Shown piece after piece: positions 51,711-58,948 of a stretch of DNA of 64,000 nt; the stretch's first letter is position 1, and the number at the start of each line of letters is the position of its first letter. The translations under genes and the position numbers were made by a program. The stretch is from positions 806,001 to 870,000 of the forward strand of contig NZ_AQRA01000001.1 of assembly GCF_000626715.1 (NCBI RefSeq), in the 5' to 3' direction. The stretch is from Aquimarina atlantica. Lineage in GTDB: Bacteria > Bacteroidota > Bacteroidia > Flavobacteriales > Flavobacteriaceae. Under the pieces are notes generated by a model that ran no database searches, had not been told where the DNA came from, and was given only the letters and a program-made list of their open reading frames with translations.

Positions 51711-53465
51711 ATGTTCCTTCAAAAAAATATTATGTATAGGTTTTTTATATATTGTTTTTTACTGCAATTTCTTTTTATCCCAACCTCATTAAAGGCGCAA
51801 CACTATACAGATTCATTACAGCAAAAAAGTTATAAAGAGTTACAAAATCTTTTTTTAGAAAATCGTAATGTAGATTCTGTAAACGCAAAAAAGATTTTGA
51901 AGGTTTATATAGAAAAAGCAAAGAAAAATTTAGATACTATAAAAATTATTGAAGGATATGAACTTCATTTTTCTTTAACAACGGGTATTAACAAAATAAA
52001 GCATCTGGACAGTATTATTACCTACACTAAAAATCATTCATTAAAAGAATATCCTGCAAAAGCATATTTGAAAAAAGCACAATTCTTTTTGTTTGCAAAA
52101 AGAAATATTGAAAAAGCTTTAGACAATCTAAATGAATCCCAAAAACTAGCAAAAAAAAGCAATAATATTACATTACAATATAGGATAAGATATTACATGG
52201 GTATTGTAAAAAGTGAGCATCTAGATGAAAAAGAAAAGGCAATACATATTTTTAAAGATTGTGCTGAATTTTATAAAAATAATGAGGAATATATATTTAG
52301 ATATTTATTTGCACTACATGCAATTTCTGAAACGTATATAGGTCTTAAAAAATATGACTCTGCTACATATTATAATCATTTGGGGTATAATAAAACTAAA
52401 GAAATCAAGGACTCTTATGGAACAACTATGAAATCTTATTTTGTGCTTTGTGAAGGTATTAATCAATACGAGAAAAAAGAATATTCCGCTGCTATAGATA
52501 GTATTTATAGAGCACTCCCTACAATATTAAAACTTCAAGATAATTCAAATACACTTGATAGTTATTTTTATCTTGGCCAATCATATCATAAGCTTAATAG
52601 TATAGAAAAAGCAAAACATTATTTTATAAAAACAGATTCTATATTAGAGACATTAAAGTCTACTCCTCAATATAAACATGTTAAAACTTATGAGTACTTA
52701 AAGGATTATTACAAACAGATTGATGATTTACAAAATCAAAACAAGTACCTAAACAAACTAAATACTGTTCTTAATAACTATTTAAATGATCAGATTTTTA
52801 TTAGTAGAAAAGTAAAAGAAGACTATGATATTCCGCTACTCATTGAGGAGCAACAGGCCATCATAAAAAAACTAAATAAAAATAATGATACTTATATTTC
52901 GGGATTATTGATTTCGGGAATACTTTTACTAATTTCTGGGGGGCTTATCTTCTATCAGTATCGAAAAAGGCGATTGTACAAAATTAGGTTCGAACAGCTA
53001 ATTATCGATTCTAAATCAAATACACGTACACCTCACTCAAATCAAGAGATTAAATCTACGAAAAGCCCAGATTTAAAAGTTCCTGAAAAACATGTAACTT
53101 ATATACTGAGTAAGCTGGCTGAGTTTGAAGAAAACCATGATTTTTTAAATGTTGGAGTAAGTTCTCAATCTCTGGCAGATGATATAGAAACCAATGTTAA
53201 ATACTTGTCGCGAGTGATAAATCATTATAAAAACAAAAGTTTTACCAGCTATCTAAATGAGTTACGGATCACCTATGCTGTAAAAGAATTACAGGAGAAT
53301 GTTATGCTACAAAAGTTCACCATAAAAGCTATCGCTAGTGAATTTGGATATAACAGTGCCGAGACTTTTTCTAACGCCTTTTATAAACAGGTAAAGATAA
53401 AACCTTCTTATTTTATTAAAGAACTAAGAAAAGTGAAAAGTGATAAAAAAACCCTATCTATTTAG
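51711..53465 (+). CDS. Membrane TPR-AraC transcriptional regulator of the RiPP locus
   Basis: This 584-residue protein has a signal or anchor segment near the N-terminus (MYRFFIYCFLLQFLFIPTS, which could also start at the ATG at 51732). Periplasmic tetratricopeptide-like repeats follow to about 370. One transmembrane helix lies at about 400-420 (YISGLLISGILLLISGGLIF). The cytosolic part ends in an AraC helix-turn-helix (LADDIETNVKYLSRVINHYK and IKAIASEFGYNSAETFSNAF). It probably senses a periplasmic signal and controls the nearby peptide genes directly. A candidate DNA site lies 23 bp behind its stop. Confidence 0.9.
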   Translation: MFLQKNIMYRFFIYCFLLQFLFIPTSLKAQHYTDSLQQKSYKELQNLFLENRNVDSVNAKKILKVYIEKAKKNLDTIKIIEGYELHFSLTTGINKIKHLDSIITYTKNHSLKEYPAKAYLKKAQFFLFAKRNIEKALDNLNESQKLAKKSNNITLQYRIRYYMGIVKSEHLDEKEKAIHIFKDCAEFYKNNEEYIFRYLFALHAISETYIGLKKYDSATYYNHLGYNKTKEIKDSYGTTMKSYFVLCEGINQYEKKEYSAAIDSIYRALPTILKLQDNSNTLDSYFYLGQSYHKLNSIEKAKHYFIKTDSILETLKSTPQYKHVKTYEYLKDYYKQIDDLQNQNKYLNKLNTVLNNYLNDQIFISRKVKEDYDIPLLIEEQQAIIKKLNKNNDTYISGLLISGILLLISGGLIFYQYRKRRLYKIRFEQLIIDSKSNTRTPHSNQEIKSTKSPDLKVPEKHVTYILSKLAEFEENHDFLNVGVSSQSLADDIETNVKYLSRVINHYKNKSFTSYLNELRITYAVKELQENVMLQKFTIKAIASEFGYNSAETFSNAFYKQVKIKPSYFIKELRKVKSDKKTLSI

Positions 53466-53487
53466 GGCTATCAACGCTTGTAAAAAA

Positions 53488-53509
53488 CACGAAATTCCAG
53501 AATTCCGTG
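53488..53509. promoter_or_regulatory. Candidate binding site ahead of precursor 1
   Basis: This is an imperfect 22-bp palindrome (CACG at one end, CGTG at the other). Within it, TTCCAGAATTCCG (53495-53507) matches the boxes at 58279, 58299 and 58840 at 12 of 13 positions. It lies 82 bp before the start of the first precursor gene. It may bind the AraC regulator encoded just before it. Confidence 0.5.
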
Positions 53510-53590
53510 TAATGTAAATAATTTTTCCATTCAAAAACAATGGTTTTTACATACATTACCAACTCACAAAATAACAGAAACATAAACGTC

Positions 53591-53785
53591 ATGAAAAAAA
53601 AATCACTCAACACAAAAAAACTTACTATAGAAAAATTTAAAATCTCTAAACTTAATAGTTTAAATACAATCTCTGGGGGTTATGGAACTGCAAGTGCAGC
53701 TATTAATGGTAGATGTCCAAGTGAAGAAAGTTGTAGACAAAGTTGTAAAACTAGTCAAATAAATTATACCATTGCCAGGTTTTAA
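53591..53785 (+). CDS. Lanthipeptide-type precursor 1
   Basis: From the ATG at 53591 this is 64 residues. The leader MKKKSLNTKKLTIEKFKISK then LNSLNTISGG ends in Gly-Gly at residues 29-30, matching flavobacterial class I lanthipeptide-like leaders (KKLSLKKL-I-KL). The 34-residue core has three Cys and many Ser/Thr (GRCPSEESCRQSCKTS). A longer start at 53540 would add 17 unrelated residues. Gly-Gly fits cleavage by the C39 exporter. Whether rings form is unknown, since no dehydratase gene is here. Confidence 0.8.
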   Translation: MKKKSLNTKKLTIEKFKISKLNSLNTISGGYGTASAAINGRCPSEESCRQSCKTSQINYTIARF

Positions 53786-53807
53786 CCCCCCCTATACAAT
53801 TTCATAT

Positions 53808-53842
53808 AATACCATATCTAGATCGGATATGGTATTCTTTTT
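53808..53842 (+). terminator. Terminator behind precursor 1
   Basis: AATACCATATC (53808-53818) pairs with GATATGGTATT (53826-53836), followed by C and six T. It separates the precursor from the convergent exporter gene. Confidence 0.85.
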
Positions 53843-53855
53843 TACAACCATACCA

Positions 53856-55985
53856 TCAAACTGCTACAGCAACATCTGGTATTTGTACTTCTAGTAATTG
53901 GCCATTTTGTAATGCAACTACTCGATCTGCCATTGCAATGGTGTCGGGTCTATGCGCAATAACTATTCTTGTGATATTCAATTTCTTTACTGTCGTATTC
54001 ACTACAGACTCTAACCCTACATCAAGATGTGAGGTAGCTTCATCGAGGAACAATATTTTAGGTTTTTTGTATAAAGCTCTTGCAAGTAGCAATCTTTGTT
54101 TTTGCCCACCAGACAAGCTACTTCCCATATCCCCAATTAGAGTATGATATCCCATTGGCATTGCCATAATATCTTGGTGTATAGCCGCCATCTGCGCGCA
54201 TTGTTCTATCCATTCCTGATCAAAATCGGGATCAAAAAAGCAAATATTGTCTGCAATGCTACCCGATAACAACTGGTCATTTTGCATTACCGTACCTATT
54301 AAATTTCTATATGTTCGTAGCCCTACTTTTCGTATATCATATCCATCAACAAAAATAGTTCCTGTCTCTGGTTTTAGTAATCCCAACATTACTTTCATTA
54401 ACGTTGTTTTTCCGCATCCAGATGCTCCCACTACTGCTATAGAACTCCCCTCTTCTATTTTGAAATTAAGATTCTTAAATAAATACGGTTCATTATCAGA
54501 ATATCTAAAACTAATATTCTCCAAATCCAACTCTCCTTTTACCTGTGACAACTGCCTTTTGCTATCGATATCTTCTTCTTGTCCTGTAAGAATGATATCG
54601 CCAAGGCGTTCCATATGAAGGGAAAGCATTTTAAATTGTATAAATTTATTAACCAAAGCAGAAGCTTTTTCTGTAAACTGACTTTTATAAGACATGAAAG
54701 CATATAACATCCCAATAGTCATTAAACTATCCATTACGAGTGAGGCTGCCAGGTAAATCACAATTATATTTTCGAGTCCAAATAAAAATCCATTGATAAA
54801 GTTATAACCGATATCCAGTTTACCAATTCGTATACCGGTATTCATGGCATCGGCATAATAATTATGCCATACGGTTTGTCGTTGACTTTCGTTACCAAAT
54901 AGTTTAACACTCTGGATGCCTCTAACGGTTTCCATAAAATTAGAATTCTGTTTGGCATCTGCTACAATGGCTTCTTCTTTTAATTGTCGGTACGGGCGAT
55001 ACAATGCTAATCGTACTATAATATATAATACTACAGCAGCCAGAACAATAAAAGCAAGTGTTGTGCTATAAATAAACATCATAACCAGAAGTCCTATTGC
55101 CATTATACCATCTACAACAGTCTCAATAAGGCCAGTAGTTAACAGTTGTTTTACATCTTCCAGCGACCCAAATCGGGAAATGATATCGCCAATATGTCTT
55201 TTTTCAAAATAATCCATTGGCAATTTTAGCAAATGCCGTAACAGGTTTGCTGCCATTTGGATATTGAGTTGTGTTCCCATATACAAAATAACGACTCCGC
55301 GTAATGCAGTTACTGCCAAATTCACCAGTTTCATAAGGCCAAAACCTAATGCCAGTATCAACAACAAATCCAGGTCTCTGCTAATAATAACATCATCAAC
55401 CACTAATTGCATATAAAATGGTGTTGCTATAGCAAATATCTGTAGTAATAATGATAATACCAGAATTTGTGTCAATACTCTCTTTAAGCCCGTAATTCTA
55501 CTCCAAAAATCAGATAGTTTTGCTCTTTTCGAAATTTTTTCTGGTTTAAAATCTGGTGTAGGTGTTAGTTCTAACGCTACTCCTGTAAAATGCTTTGAAA
55601 CTTCTGATAGTCTCATTACCCTTTTTCCAACGGCCGGATCATGAATGGTAACCTTATTTCCCTTTACTGATGTAAGTACAACAAAATGATTTAAATTCCA
55701 ATGTAAAATACATGGAGTTTTTAGTTGTGAAAGCTCTTCTAATTCAAGGCGTAACGGTCGGGAACTAAACTGAAGATTGTCTGCCAATTTTATAAGCCCT
55801 TGTAGTGTAGCTCCTTTTGCAGATATAGAATATTTACGTCGCAAAGCATTTAGGTCTAGTTTATGCCCATAATAATTAGCAACCATAGCTATAGAAGCTA
55901 ACCCGCACTCTGCTACCTCTGTTTGTATGATAACGGGGACTCTTTTTCCCCAACCGTAATGAAGTAAATGAATTGGATTTTGCAT
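53856..55985 (-). CDS. C39-peptidase ABC transporter for GG-leader peptides
   Basis: This 709-residue protein is a complete PCAT-type exporter. The C39 peptidase fills about 15-140, with Cys27 in QTEVAECGLAS, His in LHWNLNHFVVL, and Asp in IHDPAVGKRV. A six-helix membrane domain runs about 165-455. The ATPase has Walker A VVGASGCGKTT, signature LSGGQKQR and Walker B ILFLDEATSHLD. It removes leaders after Gly-Gly and pumps the core peptides out. It overlaps the operon of the HlyD gene (3-bp gap), and the nearby GG-leader peptides are its likely substrates. Confidence 0.95.
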   Translation of the reverse strand: MQNPIHLLHYGWGKRVPVIIQTEVAECGLASIAMVANYYGHKLDLNALRRKYSISAKGATLQGLIKLADNLQFSSRPLRLELEELSQLKTPCILHWNLNHFVVLTSVKGNKVTIHDPAVGKRVMRLSEVSKHFTGVALELTPTPDFKPEKISKRAKLSDFWSRITGLKRVLTQILVLSLLLQIFAIATPFYMQLVVDDVIISRDLDLLLILALGFGLMKLVNLAVTALRGVVILYMGTQLNIQMAANLLRHLLKLPMDYFEKRHIGDIISRFGSLEDVKQLLTTGLIETVVDGIMAIGLLVMMFIYSTTLAFIVLAAVVLYIIVRLALYRPYRQLKEEAIVADAKQNSNFMETVRGIQSVKLFGNESQRQTVWHNYYADAMNTGIRIGKLDIGYNFINGFLFGLENIIVIYLAASLVMDSLMTIGMLYAFMSYKSQFTEKASALVNKFIQFKMLSLHMERLGDIILTGQEEDIDSKRQLSQVKGELDLENISFRYSDNEPYLFKNLNFKIEEGSSIAVVGASGCGKTTLMKVMLGLLKPETGTIFVDGYDIRKVGLRTYRNLIGTVMQNDQLLSGSIADNICFFDPDFDQEWIEQCAQMAAIHQDIMAMPMGYHTLIGDMGSSLSGGQKQRLLLARALYKKPKILFLDEATSHLDVGLESVVNTTVKKLNITRIVIAHRPDTIAMADRVVALQNGQLLEVQIPDVAVAV

Positions 55986-55988
55986 ATA

Positions 55989-57236
55989 CTATAATTTTCC
56001 TTTTAGACTATAAATAGGTTCTAACAGCCATTGCCCCAGGCTGCGCTCTTCTAAGATAATATCTGCTGCCACAGACATTCCTGATTGTAATGGCATCTTT
56101 TTACCATATGCATTAATAGTTTGTACATCCAGAGCAACTTTTATACGATATACCGGTTCTTGCATAGGAATAGGTATAGCAACCTCATTTGGACTAATAA
56201 CTGCTTCTGCTATTTGCACAATTTTGCCCCGGTACAATCCATATCGTTGATACGGAAAAGCATCATACCGTAGCAATACCCGTTGGTTCTTCTTTACAAA
56301 ACCAATAGCTCTCGAAGGCAAAAACAACTCGGCATACAAGGTTGTATTTTCTGGTATGATGGTTAGTATGGGTACAGCAGAAGATACGTTTTGCCCAATA
56401 TTAACCTGGGTTGAAGTAATACGACCGTTTACGGGGGCTTTAATCATATAAGAATGGCTGTTTTTTAATTCTATAAGACGTTCTTCTATTTGTGCCAGTT
56501 GGTTTTGCAATTCTTTTAATCGGGTACTTTTACGTAAAGGAGATTGTTCCTGCTGCTTTCGTATATTGGCTATTTCTGTTTTCTTATTGATTTGTAATCT
56601 TTTGGTAGCATTAAAAGATGCCTTAGCACTAAAGTATATACTTCTTTTACTGCTAAGGTCATCTTCAGAAACTAGCCCTTTTACTCTTAATTGTTTATAG
56701 GTATTCCATTGATTTTTTGCCAGTTGTACTTGTTCTTTCTGGCTTTGTAATTGCTGATTGATTTGGTAATATTCATTCTTATGATTTATAAGAATCGTAG
56801 ATAATCGACTACCTTCGCTATCCAGCACTTGTGTTTCATCAATAATTCGTTGTTCGAGGTTTATTTTTTGCTGTTCTAGTCGAGTGATTAATTGCTGATT
56901 GATACTAATACTATCTTTTGTACCTCGTTCTGTAGTAACTTCGAGTAGGTTTTGGCCTTTTCTAATTTTTTGACCATCTGTACTATGTTTTTTATCGATA
57001 ACTCCGTTAAATGGAGCATACACTCGCACTAAACCTTTATCAGGTACCAAATACCCGGTTACCATCTCACGACGAGCAAAGGTGCCAAATGCTAAAAAAA
57101 GCCCCACCATTGTTACTACAAAAACCAGTATACCTGTAAATATCCAAAATGATATGGGTCGTATCAATAAAACATCTCCCAACAAACGTTGGGTGTTATT
57201 TTTTATGGCTTCTTTACGAAATAGCGGGGAACTCAT
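55989..57236 (-). CDS. HlyD family membrane fusion protein
   Basis: This 415-residue adaptor has one N-terminal membrane helix (about 28-50, FWIFTGILVFVVTMVGLFLA). A biotinyl-lipoyl-like half (VRVYAPFNGVIDKKHSTDGQKIRKGQNLLEV), a long coiled coil (about 110-240), and a beta-barrel part (SYMIKAPVNGRITSTQVNIG, AELFLPSRAIGFV) follow. It should link the C39 exporter to an outer membrane channel such as TolC, which is not encoded here. It sits between precursor 4 (at 57250) and the exporter and is surely co-transcribed with it. Confidence 0.94.
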   Translation of the reverse strand: MSSPLFRKEAIKNNTQRLLGDVLLIRPISFWIFTGILVFVVTMVGLFLAFGTFARREMVTGYLVPDKGLVRVYAPFNGVIDKKHSTDGQKIRKGQNLLEVTTERGTKDSISINQQLITRLEQQKINLEQRIIDETQVLDSEGSRLSTILINHKNEYYQINQQLQSQKEQVQLAKNQWNTYKQLRVKGLVSEDDLSSKRSIYFSAKASFNATKRLQINKKTEIANIRKQQEQSPLRKSTRLKELQNQLAQIEERLIELKNSHSYMIKAPVNGRITSTQVNIGQNVSSAVPILTIIPENTTLYAELFLPSRAIGFVKKNQRVLLRYDAFPYQRYGLYRGKIVQIAEAVISPNEVAIPIPMQEPVYRIKVALDVQTINAYGKKMPLQSGMSVAADIILEERSLGQWLLEPIYSLKGKL

Positions 57237-57249
57237 CAGCTTTATTTAT

Positions 57250-57435
57250 TTAGTGAATTCTTTGTGTAAAATTTTCACATTCAAAATTATTAGACTGCCT
57301 TGTTGGAGTTGTAGGAAAACTAATATGACAGGTCGGAGTACAAGAATCTACTACTCCTCCTTTTATTGTATTCATTTCAAGGTTTGATATGGTGCACTTA
57401 CTAAGGCTCAGTTTTTTAATTTTATTGTTTTTCAT
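57250..57435 (-). CDS. Lanthipeptide-type precursor 2
   Basis: This 61-residue precursor has the leader MKNNKIKKLSLSKCTISNLE then MNTIKGG, ending in Gly-Gly at 26-27. The core has three Cys and six or more Ser/Thr (VVDSCTPTCHISFPTTPTRQ). It begins 98 bp after the bacteriocin-like peptide gene upstream and ends 13 bp before the HlyD start, so it belongs to the export operon. A hairpin lies between it and the upstream gene. It fits the same class as the precursors at 53591 and 58515. Confidence 0.8.
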   Translation of the reverse strand: MKNNKIKKLSLSKCTISNLEMNTIKGGVVDSCTPTCHISFPTTPTRQSNNFECENFTQRIH

Positions 57436-57491
57436 TATATTATTAATTTTATGGTATTAACTTTTTTTTAAAATTGGTTTAATAAAAATTA

Positions 57492-57521
57492 CATACAGGC
57501 CCAATTATAAAGGCCTGTATG
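57492..57521 (-). terminator. Hairpin inside the operon, possible attenuator
   Basis: CATACAGGCC (57492-57501) pairs with GGCCTGTATG (57512-57521), and a weak T-rich run follows on the minus strand. It would let the three upstream peptide genes be expressed more strongly than precursor 2 and the export genes. Confidence 0.6.
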
Positions 57522-57533
57522 ATATTTAGAGTA

Positions 57534-57695
57534 TTAGTCTTCAGACATACTACCTACAACCGCACCAATAATAGCACCTACTACAGCGCCTATTGGTCCT
57601 CCTATAGCATTACCGATGCCAGCACCTGTTACCGCTCCACTTACCGCATCACCACCATTAACTTCTTGTATTTCTTCAAATTTTAGATCTCTCAT
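57534..57695 (-). CDS. Bacteriocin-II-like peptide precursor C
   Basis: This 53-residue peptide has the 15-residue leader MRDLKFEEIQEVNGG. The 38-residue core is rich in Gly, Ala, Val and Ile (AIGGPIGAVVGAIIGAVVGS) and has GxxxG patterns, no Cys, and an acidic end MSED. This composition is typical of pore-forming class II bacteriocins. The ATG at 57695 gives the same leader as two upstream genes, which confirms the start. It is the third gene of the peptide operon. Confidence 0.78.
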   Translation of the reverse strand: MRDLKFEEIQEVNGGDAVSGAVTGAGIGNAIGGPIGAVVGAIIGAVVGSMSED

Positions 57696-57727
57696 GTTTA
57701 TGATTTTTTAATTATTATAATACTCGT

Positions 57728-57946
57728 TTATGATGGGTCTTTTTTTGAAGTAACAGCCGCTCCTGTAAACCCAGTACATGCTGCTAAACCTAAACTCCAT
57801 GCAGCTACTGCACCTAATCCTCCTGTTCCTGCTATTAATGCAGCCCCACCAATAATTGCTACTGCGCAACTTGCTCCCGCAGCTTCACTGGCTGTAACAG
57901 GTCCACCACTAACTTCTTTTACTTCGGCAAATTTTAAATCTCTCAT
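57728..57946 (-). CDS. Bacteriocin-II-like peptide precursor B
   Basis: This 72-residue peptide has the leader MRDLKFAEVKEVSGG. The core of 57 residues is hydrophobic and Gly/Ala-rich (AIIGGAALIAGTGGLGAVAA), with two Cys (positions about 27 and 57 of the precursor) that may form a disulfide, and a basic end SKKDPS. It starts 53 bp after the stop of precursor A and ends 32 bp before precursor C. A two-peptide or multi-peptide bacteriocin is possible. Confidence 0.8.
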   Translation of the reverse strand: MRDLKFAEVKEVSGGPVTASEAAGASCAVAIIGGAALIAGTGGLGAVAAWSLGLAACTGFTGAAVTSKKDPS

Positions 57947-57999
57947 TTTGTAAATTTTTAATTATTAAATATGTTTTGTGTATTGTATAGGTCAAAAAA

Positions 58000-58176
58000 T
58001 TATTCTACAATAACTTTACCTACTTTATATACAGTACAAGCTGCTGCAGCCCCTTGCATTCCAGGCACAAACCACCCTGCAATTGAAACAACGGCACATG
58101 CCCCATCTACAAATTCTCCAACGTTAAACTCTCCTCCATTAACTTCTTCTACTTCTTCAAATTTTAAATCTCTCAT
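58000..58176 (-). CDS. Bacteriocin-II-like peptide precursor A
   Basis: This 58-residue peptide has the leader MRDLKFEEVEEVNGG. The core has EFNVGEFVDGACAVVSIAGW and later QGAAAACTVYKVGKV, two Cys, and no long Gly-rich run. It is the first gene behind the promoter with the TATGTTTG box and the 14-bp palindrome. Its leader is almost the same as in B and C, while the cores differ, as in families under diversifying change. Confidence 0.78.
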   Translation of the reverse strand: MRDLKFEEVEEVNGGEFNVGEFVDGACAVVSIAGWFVPGMQGAAAACTVYKVGKVIVE

Positions 58177-58210
58177 TTTTGTATTTTTAAATTGTTAAAC
58201 ATTAATTCTA

Positions 58211-58262
58211 TCAAAGCGCTTTGACGCTAGCAAACATAGAGGAGCAAGAAGGTTTTTTGCAA
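58211..58262 (-). promoter_or_regulatory. Promoter and palindromic operator of the peptide/export operon
   Basis: Read on the minus strand, TTG (58260-58262), 21 bp, TATGTTTG (58231-58238), 6 bp, then the palindrome TCAAAGCGCTTTGA (58211-58224). The boxes fit the Bacteroidota vegetative promoter. The palindrome would sit at the start of transcription, 35 bp before the ATG of precursor A. Confidence 0.75.
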
Positions 58263-58278
58263 CAGGTTATATTGGGTA

Positions 58279-58311
58279 TTCCAGAATTTCGAGCGTTTTT
58301 CCAGAATTTCG
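58279..58311. promoter_or_regulatory. Paired activator boxes upstream of the operon promoter
   Basis: TTCCAGAATTTCG occurs at 58279-58291 and again at 58299-58311, 20 bp apart, just upstream of the -33 TTG. Two direct repeats on one face of the helix fit an AraC-type activator. Confidence 0.65.
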
Positions 58312-58402
58312 ATTTTGTTTTTACAGAAAAAAATGATTGAAAGTATTTCAAATACTATTTATCAAAAAAAAGAAAGTGTTTTGTTCTCTAAATAGTAGTA
58401 AC

Positions 58403-58435
58403 AAAAAATCGTCTGAAATATAGTTTCAGACGATT
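58403..58435 (-). terminator. Terminator behind precursor 3
   Basis: AATCGTCTGAAA (58407-58418) pairs with TTTCAGACGATT (58424-58435); on the minus strand a T-run follows. It makes precursor 3 a single-gene transcript. Confidence 0.85.
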
Positions 58436-58514
58436 CATCTCAACTTTCGAAAAACTGTGTGTTTACAAATCAGCTAAAAATGTATTAGTAAAGAATTTCG
58501 ATAAGTATTGTTAT

Positions 58515-58724
58515 TTATTTTTGAATATTAACACACACCTGGCAACTCATAGGTGTTTGTGAATATTGACATGCCAATCCTTGCGTACCATTTCCGCAAC
58601 CAAATGGATCTGCCGTTGGTAAACCAGGTCCCGTTACAGGATAAGGCCAGTTTATTCCACCTTTAATGCTGTCTAATTGTGCAACATTCATTTTCTTAAG
58701 GCTCAATTTCTTTTTATTTTTCAT
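58515..58724 (-). CDS. Lanthipeptide-type precursor 3
   Basis: From the ATG at 58724 this is 69 residues. The leader MKNKKKLSLKKMNVAQLDSI then KGG ends in Gly-Gly at 22-23. The core starts INWPYPVTGPGLPTADPF and has four Cys (GCGNG, ACQYS, SCQVC) with Ser and Thr between. A start at 58748 would add eight residues upstream of the usual leader and is less likely. It has its own promoter with the same architecture as the operon at 58211 and its own terminator. Confidence 0.8.
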   Translation of the reverse strand: MKNKKKLSLKKMNVAQLDSIKGGINWPYPVTGPGLPTADPFGCGNGTQGLACQYSQTPMSCQVCVNIQK

Positions 58725-58749
58725 GATATTTAATTTTAAGTTATACAAA

Positions 58750-58803
58750 TATCAAAGCGCTTTGATAGAAACAAACATAGCTTGCTCTATAAGCGTAATG
58801 CAA
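58750..58803 (-). promoter_or_regulatory. Promoter and palindromic operator of precursor 3
   Basis: On the minus strand, TTG (58801-58803), 21 bp, TATGTTTG (58772-58779), 6 bp, then TATCAAAGCGCTTTGATA (58750-58767), a perfect 18-bp palindrome 26 bp before the ATG. All spacings equal those at 58211. Confidence 0.78.
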
Positions 58804-58819
58804 ATAGTAGTATTGAGTA

Positions 58820-58852
58820 TTCTGGAAAAACGAACGATTTTCCAGAATTTCG
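58820..58852. promoter_or_regulatory. Activator boxes upstream of precursor 3
   Basis: TTCCAGAATTTCG lies at 58840-58852. A degenerate copy, TTCTGGAAAAACG, lies 20 bp away at 58820-58832. The spacing is the same as in the pair at 58279. Confidence 0.6.
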
Positions 58853-58948
58853 ACTTTGTTTTTAGATTAAATAACAGAAAACGGTACCATGAGGCAGTTA
58901 AAACAACCTTAGAAAATTGTAATTTTTGAAATTATGAAAGAAAAAGAA

